Assembly: GCA_951799445.1 (NCBI GenBank)
Contig: OX637287.1
Span: 19,716,224-19,780,223 of the forward strand
Reading direction: 5' to 3'
Length of the DNA stretch: 64,000 nucleotides
DNA from: Pseudisothecium myosuroides
Taxonomy: Eukaryota; Streptophyta; Bryopsida; Hypnales; Lembophyllaceae
The notes beneath the pieces are model-generated. The model was not told the origin of the DNA, did not search any database, and saw only the letters and a list, made by a program, of their open reading frames with translations. Positions 23,750 through 32,420 of the stretch are shown in pieces. Position 1 is the stretch's first letter; the number at the start of each line of letters is the position of its first letter. The translations under genes were made by a program, and so were the position numbers.

Positions 23750-24480
23750 ACGATATCCCTCCCCGACGCAGTGAGCGGCTGCAGTAAGAGCGAGAAAGGA
23801 GGGCCCCAAACAACGGAGATGGAATTGAAGACCCTGGCGAAAGCACAACGACAGCAGACAGTGCTGATAGCGACGACAGCAACCCCGACCCTTCGCTGCC
23901 GCAAGTGCCACCCCTTCCGCCGAAGGAAGGAAGCGAACTGCGCATTGGTGAGCCCAACCCCGACCTCGTGGAAAGTCAAGAAAACCAAGACGAAGATGTA
24001 GCACCGGCACGAGAGTCGTCCTGCGAAGGATATTCGGAAGACTCAGACGACGAAATCGAAGATTGGCAATGGCCTCCTGAGCTTCTACACAATGAAGTTT
24101 TCTTCAGAGAAGGCCAACGGACAAGGAGAAAGCCGCGGCGTGACAACATACCACACAACTCCGATGACAACCCGGAGATAAACGAGCAAGGAGAAGACCG
24201 TTTTAGGCCTCTCGGAATCACCGAAATCGAAGCTGCTTGGCGCGCAGGCGCTGCTGGCCACCCCAGCTGCGGGGAGGAGCCACGTAGCCACGCCGGGGGA
24301 GACTCCAACGGTTCACAGGCTGCGCGCCAGTCTGGGCTACAGGGGTGCGCTGGGGATGAGGTACCGAGGGGCTGTAGACAGCATGCAGAGCCCGGCAGCA
24401 ACAGCGTAGAGGAGTTCAGGAGGTGGGTTCATTATTTTGCTCCCTCCCTGTTCTCTACTGCTGTGTGCGCTCAGGGTTAG
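23750..24480 (+). pseudogene. Hypothetical acidic protein segment, possible second exon
   Basis: The frame is open from about 23599 to TAA 23785-23787. It continues with the same composition to 24478-24480; the longest uninterrupted part starts at ATG 23905 (191 codons). The protein is strongly acidic and Ser/Asp/Glu/Pro-rich with basic patches (RTRRKPRRD near 24120), as in disordered linkers. The TAA follows RRSERLQ and would come from CAA by one C-to-T change. It may be the continuation of the 22710 ORF after an intron of about 115 bases. No domain is recognised. Confidence 0.3.
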
Positions 24481-24771
24481 GAGAATTATGGGAATTTTGA
24501 TATTTCGGAGGGGGAAAGGCATTCCTACAGACCGCCAATTCCACAAGTTTTGATATTGTATGCAGACCTTTTGATAAGTAAAAAAAATTAGTAGGAAAAG
24601 ATAAAATATTTCTTACATTGTATGCAAATATATTTTGTGAAACAAATCTATTTTGGTATATTATAAAAATTTGCAAATAGTGCATGCAAAACTCTGGAGT
24701 GCAACCAACAAAAAATGTGACATCATCATGAAATTCCCAAGATTGCTCCAAAAATTGTTTATGTTTACCCC

Positions 24772-25605
24772 CCAAAAAAATGGGGTGCATCATCCACTAT
24801 TCAAAGTAGGTTATGCCAAATTAGGGGGGGCCCAAAAAAAATGGGATGCATCATCCACTATTCAAAGTAGGTTATGCCAAATTAGGGGGGGCCCAAAAAA
24901 AATGGAATGCATCATCCACTATTCAAAGTAGGTTATGCAAAATTAGGAGGGACCCAAAAAAATGGGGTGGTAGGTCCACTATTCAAAGTAGGTTATGCAA
25001 AATTAGGGTGGGCCCAAAAAAATGGGGTGCATCATCCACTATTCAAAGTAGGTTATGCAAAATTAGGAGTGACCCAAAAAAAATGGGATGCATCATCCAC
25101 TATTCAAAGTAGGGTATGCCAAATTAGGGGGGGCCCCAAAAAAAATGGGATGCATCATCCACTATTCAAAGTAGGTTATGCCAAATTAGGGGGGGCCCCC
25201 AAAAAAATGGGATGCATCATCCACTATTCAAAGTAGGGAATGTCAAATTAGGGGGGGCCCAAAAAAAATGGGATGCATCATCCACTATTCAAAGTAGGGT
25301 ATGCAAAATTAGGAGTGACCCAAAAAAAATGGGGTGGTAGGTCCACTATTCAAAGTAGATTATGCAAAATTAGGGTGGGCCCAAAAAAATGGGGTGGGAG
25401 GTCCACTATTCAAAGTAGGTTATGCAAAATTAGGAGGGACCCAAAAAAAATGGGGTGGTAGGTCCACTATTCAAAGTAGATTATGCAAAATTAGGGTGGG
25501 CCCAAAAAAATGGGGTGCATCATCCACTATTCAAAGTAGGTTATGCCAAATTAGGAGGGACCCAAAAAAAATGGGGTGGTAGGTCCACTCTTCTATGTAG
25601 GGAAT
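24772..25605 (+). repeat. Tandem array, 14 units of 60-62 bp
   Basis: Units share CCACTATTCAAAGTAGG (starts at 24794, 24855, 24916, 24976, 25036, 25097, 25159, 25221, 25282, 25343, 25403, 25464, 25524 and, diverged, 25585), followed by a TATGC-AAATTAGG block and a CCCAAAAAAATGGG block. Two alternative cassettes, GCATCAT and GG(T/G)AGGT, precede the shared core and are interspersed. Length differences are in the A and G runs. Apparent ORFs across the array are only repeat translations. The array lies upstream of the piggyBac ORF. Confidence 0.95.
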
Positions 25606-25854
25606 GCAAACCTTTTTAGTGTACCCCAAAAAATGGGGTGCCTACAAAAATCTTTGGTACATGAGGAACAATTCTTCATCGGGTATCCTAAGTTCTTTAG
25701 TTCAAAAAAACTTTTTGGGTATACGAGGAAAAATTCTCGGTTGGGTATTTGAAACTTTGTAGTGTAAAAAAACTTTTTTGGTACATGGGATTCAACAATC
25801 TCTAGTGTAAGAAAATTTTGATGGTACATATGTATGGATTTAGGAATGTAACTA
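25606..25854. repeat. Degenerate extension of upstream array
   Basis: Loosely repeated words such as ACTTTTTTGGTACATG and TTCTCGGTTGGGTAT suggest a decayed repeat block between the two clear arrays. No gene is seen. Confidence 0.4.
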
Positions 25855-26180
25855 AATCTTCACTAGTGTATGGAAAACTTTGGAGTAGTGAAAATTATTT
25901 TTTTTGTGGGCCATATAATCTTCACTAGTGCATATAGAACTTTGGAGTAGTGAGAATTTTTTGAGAATTGGGCCATAAAATAATTCCTCAATCATGTATG
26001 GAGAACTTTGGAGTAGTGAACAATTTTTTGAGAATTGGGCCATAAAATAATTCCTCAATCATGTGTGGAGAACTTTGGAGTAGTGAACAAATTTTTTTGG
26101 AATTGGGCCATAAAATAATTCCTCAATCATATATAGAGGACTTTGGAGTAGTGAGCAAATTTTTTTGAATTAGGACATGA
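25855..26180 (+). repeat. Tandem array, five units of 62-68 bp
   Basis: The core ACTTTGGAGTAGTGA recurs at 25877, 25939, 26005, 26072 and 26140. It is followed by a T-rich run and, in most units, AATTGGGCCATAAAATAATT. This array ends about 55 bases before the first ATG of the piggyBac ORF. Confidence 0.9.
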
Positions 26181-26235
26181 AATGTATCCTAGTTCCTTTA
26201 TGGAAACTTTTTAGTGGTACATTCTTTTTTGGCTT

Positions 26236-28197
26236 ATGATCTACAATCTTCTCTTTTGTGAATGTACATATTCAATTCCACATTCTAAACAAAAATTTTA
26301 TTTTAATTTCAGGCAAAGTGCGGTTTTAGGTGTACCTTCTGAACATCCTGACTTTATGAATGAAGATTGGAGCGATTATTTTGAGAATGGAAATATTTCA
26401 CCACCTCATCCACAGCAACGCAATCATAGGCCACAAACTGAGGTACATGTCAACCTTTCTCGAGAGCACGAAGGAGGCAGGGTTCAACGGAGGAGAGTGC
26501 TACATCGTGCACCAATGTTGAGTACTTCGTCAGAGAGCGAGGGTGCATATGAGGGGGATGCAAGTAGTGATGGAGGGGACCCAGATAATCCCGATGGTGT
26601 CAAACATAGATTTCGGAATTCAACATGGTCACAATCACACTTCACCTATTTTCCCAAACCAAAATGTTTTCTAGGTGCACGAGGGCCTACAAGACATTTC
26701 CGTACAATGCCCACCTTTATGCAACTATTTTCACTATTTTGGCCTTATACTCTCTTGCGTAAAATTGTAGTAGAGAGTAATCGTTATGCTACCACACCGG
26801 ATGAGAATGAAAAAACAAGGGGCGGACCGGGATGGTTGCCTTTGACAGTTGCAAGCTTGAAGGCGTATTTAGCAGCTCGCATTTATATGGGCTTGAAAAA
26901 ACAACCGAACATGAAGACGTATTGGAGCAAAGAGGGCTCTTTCTTTCATTGTCTACGCATTTCCAAAATATTCTCTAGAGTGAGGTTCCAAGCAATAACA
27001 AGATGTCTACATGTCACCAACCCAGCTGCCTATATTTCGGAAAGAGATTTGCCCGGTTATGACAAGATGGGTCAAGTGCGGTGGCTCGTACATGAAATTA
27101 GAGATAGTTTCAAGCGTGAGTGGGTTTTGGGAAAATTTCTTACCATTGATGAAATGATGATACGATACAAAGGCTCTTATTGTCCTGCTAGGCAATATAT
27201 GCCTAAAAAACCACAGAAATGGGGCATAAAGGTTTGGTGTTTAGCGGACTCCAATTCTAAATATGTTTTCAATTTCAAAATCTACTGCGGTGCAAATCAT
27301 AATGGAGGTCAAGAAATTCCAGAAGTAGTTCATGTGGAGGCGAATGTGGCGCATAACGTAGTGATGAGATTATTGAATGGTCAAGAGGGAAAGGGACATG
27401 TAGTTGTCACAGACAACTACTTCTCTAGCGTGGGGTTATTTACCAAATTGGCTGCATTGGAAATTTATGCCACTGGCACTATGAGAGCAAATCGTATTGG
27501 CCTACCCACGGAACTAAAAGCGGTTCTCAATTGGAGAAATTCACCTCAAGGTACATTAGAGTGGAGGATGCATGAATCCCGTGGCATTGCATGTGTATTG
27601 TGGAAGGACAAACGTCCAGTTCTTCTCATTTCCACTCATGCAATGCCCATTGTGTTTCCATGTGTGCCAATACCCACGGTTCCTCGTAGGAATGGGGCAA
27701 GAAGGGACCCAATTCCCACCTCTCCGATACATCTAGAGTATACCACCCACATGAGAGGGGTGGATGTGGTGGACCAGCTGAGAGCCTCATATTCTAGCCA
27801 GACAAGGTCACATAAGTGGTGGCATCGTGTCTTTTACTTCCTATTGGACACAACAATAGTGAATATGTACATCATCTATCTATCGGCTTTGCGCCCACGC
27901 CGCCGTGGAAAGAAACCAATTACTCACCTCCAATTCAAGGCCGATTTATGTGAGGCTCTCCTCCAAAATTGGCATGGCCGAGGCACGGATGTGGATGAAG
28001 AAGAAGAAGATCCACGCCCGCATATGCCAACTTCGAGTCGCTTGAGGCGTCCATGCCTAGTTTGTGGGGACCCAAAGTGTAGCTACTATTGCCGGTCATG
28101 TAATCGGAGCTTCATGTGTCTAAACCGAGGATGTTTTGAAGAATATCATTATGGGCCGCGTCCCCGAAATGCAAGAAACCATGACCGAAGACCCTAA
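26236..28197 (+). CDS. piggyBac transposase, apparently intact (up to 653 aa)
   Basis: PiggyBac transposases cut and paste DNA at TTAA with an RNase H-fold core. This frame has no stop across 653 codons. An acidic Ser-rich N-terminus (to about residue 125) is followed by the DDE_Tnp_1_7-type core. Candidate catalytic residues are Asp305 (LTIDEMMIRYKG), Asp393 (VVTDNYFSSV) and Asp510 (MRGVDVVDQL), with Asp513 beside it, matching the D/D/D pattern of known family members. The end carries the cysteine-rich zinc-binding domain (CLVCGDPKCSYYCRSCNRSFMC, about 607-628, shown here in parts: CLVC, CRSC, FMCLNRGC). The start is uncertain: ATG 26236 lies in AT-rich sequence, a good 3' splice site (TTTAATTTCAG) ends at 26312, and Met41 (26356) is an alternative. 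Tandem arrays flank it on both sides. TTAA-bounded terminal repeats were not found. Confidence 0.9.
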   Translation: MIYNLLFCECTYSIPHSKQKFYFNFRQSAVLGVPSEHPDFMNEDWSDYFENGNISPPHPQQRNHRPQTEVHVNLSREHEGGRVQRRRVLHRAPMLSTSSESEGAYEGDASSDGGDPDNPDGVKHRFRNSTWSQSHFTYFPKPKCFLGARGPTRHFRTMPTFMQLFSLFWPYTLLRKIVVESNRYATTPDENEKTRGGPGWLPLTVASLKAYLAARIYMGLKKQPNMKTYWSKEGSFFHCLRISKIFSRVRFQAITRCLHVTNPAAYISERDLPGYDKMGQVRWLVHEIRDSFKREWVLGKFLTIDEMMIRYKGSYCPARQYMPKKPQKWGIKVWCLADSNSKYVFNFKIYCGANHNGGQEIPEVVHVEANVAHNVVMRLLNGQEGKGHVVVTDNYFSSVGLFTKLAALEIYATGTMRANRIGLPTELKAVLNWRNSPQGTLEWRMHESRGIACVLWKDKRPVLLISTHAMPIVFPCVPIPTVPRRNGARRDPIPTSPIHLEYTTHMRGVDVVDQLRASYSSQTRSHKWWHRVFYFLLDTTIVNMYIIYLSALRPRRRGKKPITHLQFKADLCEALLQNWHGRGTDVDEEEEDPRPHMPTSSRLRRPCLVCGDPKCSYYCRSCNRSFMCLNRGCFEEYHYGPRPRNARNHDRRP

Positions 28198-28233
28198 GGT
28201 ATATTGAACCATGTGTTTTAGCACTTGGGGCAA

Positions 28234-28886
28234 CTCTACACCTCCATGAGGTGTTTCCAATTTTTTGATATTTTTTTTCCTCACCATTTGGACTTGTTAG
28301 AGAGGCTCTAAGTATTTTGCCTCACCCTCTCTATTTTTACCCTACACCTCCATGAGGTGTTTCCAATTTTTTGATATTTTTTTTCCTCATCATTTGGACT
28401 TGTTAGAGAGGCTCTAAGTATTTTGCCTCAACTTCTCTATTTTTACCCTACACCTCCATGAGGTGTTTCCAATTTTTTGGTATTTTTTTTCCTCACCATT
28501 TGGACTTGTTAGAGAGGCTCTAAGTATTTTGCCTCACCCTCTCTATTTTTACCCTACACCTCCATGAGGTGTTTCCAATTTTTTGATATTTTTTTTCCTC
28601 ACCATTTGGACTTGTTAGAGAGGCTCTAAGTATTTTGCCTCACCCTCTCTATTTTTACCCTACACCTCCATGAGGTGTTTCCAATTTTTTGATATTTTTT
28701 TTCCTCACCATTTGGACTTGTTAGAGAGGCTCTAAGTATTTTGCCTCACCCTCTCTATTTTTACCCTACACCTCCATGAGGTGTTTCCAATTTTTTGATA
28801 TTTTTTTTCCTCACCATTTGGACTTGTTAGAGAGGCTCTAAGTATTTTGCCTCACCCTCTCTATTTTTACCCTACACCTCCATGAG
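28234..28886 (+). repeat. Tandem array, 106-bp unit, six copies plus a partial
   Basis: Near-identical units begin 37 bases after the transposase stop; the ACACCTC start recurs exactly every 106 bases at 28238, 28344, 28450, 28556, 28662, 28768 and 28874 (partial). Each full unit holds two perfect dyads with 3-base loops: ACACCTCCATGAGGTGT and, 59 bases on, TTAGAGAGGCTCTAA (28297, 28403, 28509, 28615, 28721 and 28827). The array would form most of the transposase 3' UTR or lies at the element's subterminal region. Confidence 0.97.
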
Positions 28887-29100
28887 GGTTTGACATAGCT
28901 TTTGTAGACCCGAAATCCTGACCATTTTATTTATTGCCAATTATATTTAGTTTGTTGACTCCAATATTTTAGGGTACCCCTTTTCTAACCATACTTTTGA
29001 AATAATATGAATGAATCCTCACATTCAATATTACTTAGGTCTCACTCAAAAATTATTTATTACATTTCGTTTTGTATTGAAATCTGGATCTGTGATGGAA
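28887..29100. other. Right flank of 106-bp array
   Basis: AT-rich single-copy sequence. I looked for a GGGTTAA or TTAA-bounded piggyBac end here and saw none. Confidence 0.4.
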
Positions 29101-29510
29101 TTGCTTCATGTGTTTGCGATCACCCTCCTCGGTCTGTGGCTAATTTGTGGCTGGACTGTAGTCGGAGATGGAACTGAAGGCCCCTGTTGGGTATTCGCTG
29201 GGGGCGGGGCCAACAGTTCCCTGTGGCTGGGTATCTGCAGCGTCCCGCATACCGGCCGGCACCACGTGGCGCCTTCTCCGACTGAGGCGCAGGAACAGCC
29301 CCGCCATGATGCTGTTGGGTTGCCTGAACCTCGGATTCCTCGGTGCGAGACCGAATCGCCAGTCTGGATATGGCTGTCCCTGGCTTTGGATACTCTGTGC
29401 CACACCACGCCAGCCCCGGGGTGTAAGCATTTGGAAAATTTGTCAGAGTGAAGTGAGGGGGCGGAGGAGCAGAAGCCAGCATTCGAATGCTGCCCCAAAG
29501 CCTGAAGTGT
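29101..29510. other. GC-rich island with overlapping open frames
   Basis: A sharp switch to GC-rich sequence keeps several frames open on both strands (for example 29106-29498 reverse). None shows a recognisable domain. Its composition resembles the GC-rich stretch at 22780-24480 on the other side of the AT-rich piggyBac block. It may be the other side of one GC-rich locus split by that block, but no sequence match proves this. Confidence 0.3.
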
Positions 29511-30024
29511 TCACAGGAGACTGTAGGCTAATTTGTTTTCCCACATTTTCAGATCTCCAAATTTTTTAGGAAGGTTGATTCCATATGGTGAAGCACATAC
29601 ATATAATTCACTCCACCATTTAGTTTTTTCATTGGAACTAATTTGAATTACTTTTTCATTGCTGGAAAAAAGGGTAGTGTTCAGGACTTTTGTCAAACCT
29701 ATGTGTACAAATATGTCATTTTCTATATGTTGTGCAAGTGCAATCATTTCCAAATTTTTATGGCATGTTCCTAACTTATAGAAGAACCCAACTCCAAGGA
29801 GTAACCATCAAAATGGAATTGTATACATGGAAAATCCAGCAGTCTAAATGCAGCTGCCCGGATTTTTGACTTTGAAAAAAAAAGATATTCCCACTTTGAA
29901 GCCTTAGATGTCACTCATTTCAAAGAATCTGCCGTTCAAAATTGGTAGGTGGATAAATAGTGAAGATAAGTTCAAGATCTTACGGTTGGAAATTGTAAAA
30001 AATTGGTCATTTTTGGCCCACTCC
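29511..30024. other. Non-coding AT-rich interval
   Basis: No gene, array or inverted repeat was recognised. Confidence 0.5.
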
Positions 30025-30567
30025 TCACATTCCACAAACACCCCTTTTTTGACTACTTTCTTCTGAGCAACATGGAAGTTTGTCCTTAAGCTTCTCTAAT
30101 GCAACCTCAAGAGAAGAAGTTATTGATTGTACTTGCTTTCTCAAATTTTTAACTTCTCTTTACAAGTACTGTAACCTCTCTCCTACAATAAGAAGTGCAT
30201 TGTTCACAGTTAAAGGAGGTACTGATACATCTTGAGCTTGAACTTCAACTGGTATGTTGGCTTGCTGTGCAGGCCTTATTGGCTGACTAGGCAGTGTGTA
30301 GGGAACTGAAGGTTCCCTTCCAATAGGTTGCCGATATCTTTTTGCTTCTTTGAAAATGGAAGTTGCAACAGCAAACTATTGTGGATGAGAACTTGGTCCA
30401 GCATGTCTATGGGAATGGGAAGGACCAACGGGTCTGTGTGAATGAAAGGGCCGTCCAACTAGCTTGTTGGATGTTTTGCCAATGCCTTTATTTTTGCTGA
30501 AGAGGTTCACACAAGCTTGCTTTGCTCTAGGTGGAGTTGCTTGACTTAATCTAGGAGCCCATTTGAT
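30025..30567 (-). pseudogene. Coding exon of unknown protein with C-terminal coiled coil, two in-frame stops
   Basis: On the reverse strand, an acceptor TTATATTTGTAG is followed by an exon of exactly 181 codons from 30567 to TGA 30025-30027. The N-terminal part is basic and His/Pro/Ser-rich; the middle is Pro/Gln-rich; the end (about codons 125-170) has heptad-like Leu/Val/Lys/Glu spacing typical of a coiled coil. TAG at 30376-30378 and TAA at 30160-30162 interrupt otherwise continuous protein sequence, and each follows from CAG or CAA by C-to-T. Upstream exons would lie to the right but are not recognised. It is divergently placed next to the Plavaka-like transposase gene and may be its companion ORF, as CACTA-type elements often have two genes. 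That link is inference. Confidence 0.5.
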
Positions 30568-31135
30568 CTACAAATATAAGAGCATAATCTCACATTAACT
30601 CCACAAAACAATCCACAAAATGGATCTCGCAATAGATAGTGTACAGGCAATGAACTCAAATTTCAAAACGGATGCATTAGACAATACAACTCATTCACAT
30701 CAGAAGAGGAGGCAGTTATTTCAATATTCAAGAAGTCATTCTTCTAAATGCTATTGTATCTAAACACCTTGTTGATTTTTTTAATTCAAAACAAGTACAA
30801 CAATATTGTTTGACAATAATAAAAACATCGACTTCAATAGGAGGATGAAGATAAGGGAACGTGAGGTCAACCAAAGAAAAATTCTAAATTATGACTTTAA
30901 AGTCTATCCAGGGCTCATTCAAAATAGAAAGCCTCACAAAAGCGTAATACTTCAATTAGCAATTGAAAATTAAAATTCAAAAAGAACTCAACGTAACACT
31001 TATGGTGATTGTACAATTGTACTTATGTAGTTGTATTGTAATTGTCACAACTAAGCAACTACACTGATTAGATTGTTATTATAATGACTTTGTAAATGTG
31101 TCTATGTGACAATTTTTTCCTATCTTGTAAATCAG
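30568..31135. other. AT-rich gap between divergent coding exons
   Basis: No frame or motif is recognised. It would hold promoters or missing 5' exons of the two divergent genes. Confidence 0.4.
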
Positions 31136-32085
31136 ACATGAATGTATCCCAAGATCGAAAATTGGAGATGTTCCAAGAATGTCTAGATATTATTTTTGAG
31201 ACACTTAAAGTTGCAAGTCATGAAGGTGTGGCTTTAATTGATCGGCTTTTGGAACCCCACAATTTGTATTCCCTCTTCTCTATGCTTACACATGTGATCA
31301 CCCAGAGGGATGCAAGGTAAGTAAATGCTAATTTTTTTCTCTTGCAAGCATTATTGACAATTATTCTTTTGTTTATATGAATAAATTTTTATTTAAAAAG
31401 TTGTCTAATCTTTATTTTTTGAAGCAATATCTTGATGTAGATCTCATGCACATATGATACAAATAAAAGTTCATCTCCATGTAGCAACTATATATGTGGC
31501 AAAGATAGTTTAAATAATGTATATATGACATTCGATTAAGAACAGAAGGCTGGGGAAGATGAAAGAAATATTTTGTGCCATGACAAGTGATAACTTGCCA
31601 AGAGGAGAATCCAAGAAAATATCAAAATTGTGGTCGATACACCCTATAGAGGTAAGCATTGCTACAATTGATTCTTAGTTTTGGTCAATATTGAAGAATT
31701 CACTATGAGGGTGTAATACATCATATGTTAAATCTTTTCCTCTATGGGGTCACAGTAACCTCACTGAAAGTTTAAATACATGTAATTATACAACCATCGA
31801 ATTAATCAAACCACAACTAGAAATTGCAACAGATTTAGGCATAGATCATTTAGTCATTGCTTCCGTGTCAAAGAATTTCACCAAATAATTTGTAGCTCTG
31901 TTGCAATAGTTTAGAATTGACCATGAGCTTAAGGTTTTAGTCACATGATTTACATCATATGAATTCAAATCAGGTTGTTTGCGATTCTTTCTCCCAGAAT
32001 CTTGTCTCAATTAAAGTACACTCATGAGAAAGTAATTGTACATATGTAGGCTGTCTTTTGGGTGGATAGTGATACACTCCACCCA

Positions 32086-32176
32086 AAAGTTTCAGATCAA
32101 ATTATTTTTCAGAACCCCTCCAATTCATTTTATTTTGTGTGTGAGGGGGGTTCTGAAAAATAAATTGATCTGAAAA
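32086..32176. repeat. Hairpin foldback inside the second intron
   Basis: TTTCAGATCAAATTATTTTT followed by CAGAACCCCTCC is mirrored by GGAGGGG-like GTTCTGAAAAATAAATTGATCTGAAA. This gives arms of about 32 bases around a short T-rich loop. A poly-C run follows at about 32197. Confidence 0.7.
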
Positions 32177-32254
32177 TAATCAGAAAATCCCAATACCCCC
32201 CCCCCCCTCAATCTCGTATTTTTCAAAATGAATTTGTTTGACAATCAATATGGA

Positions 32255-32420
32255 TTAAATGGTTTCCATATCGGTTTTCTATATCCGTATACATACCGTA
32301 TATCGGTTTATGTATCGTATATCCGTTTACATATTGTATATCACTATATATATAATCTATCCAAATACATATTGTATATATGTATACATACCGTATGTAA
32401 GTATATGTTGTCCATATCAA
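32255..32420. repeat. CGTATAT-rich microsatellite-like tract
   Basis: Irregular repetition of CCGTATA/CATATTGTATAT words with no coding signal. The short open frames here are low-complexity Tyr/Ile strings. Confidence 0.6.

Noticed and set aside
22657..24401. Reverse-strand ORFs opposite the GC-rich hypothetical frames
   Set aside because: High GC keeps both strands open; the forward frames are longer and have more protein-like composition, though confidence in either is low.
24653..25582. Several open frames with repeated HHPLFKVGYAKLG-type peptides
   Set aside because: They are translations of the 60-62 bp tandem array in shifting frames, with no start context or conserved frame length.
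24772..28886. Regular arrays as CRISPR-like
   Set aside because: Units are contiguous repeats without distinct spacers, sit in a plant-type nuclear context and flank a transposase.
29011..29569. Protein-coding gene in the GC-rich island
   Set aside because: Five overlapping frames on both strands are of similar length with no recognisable domain, so none can be chosen.
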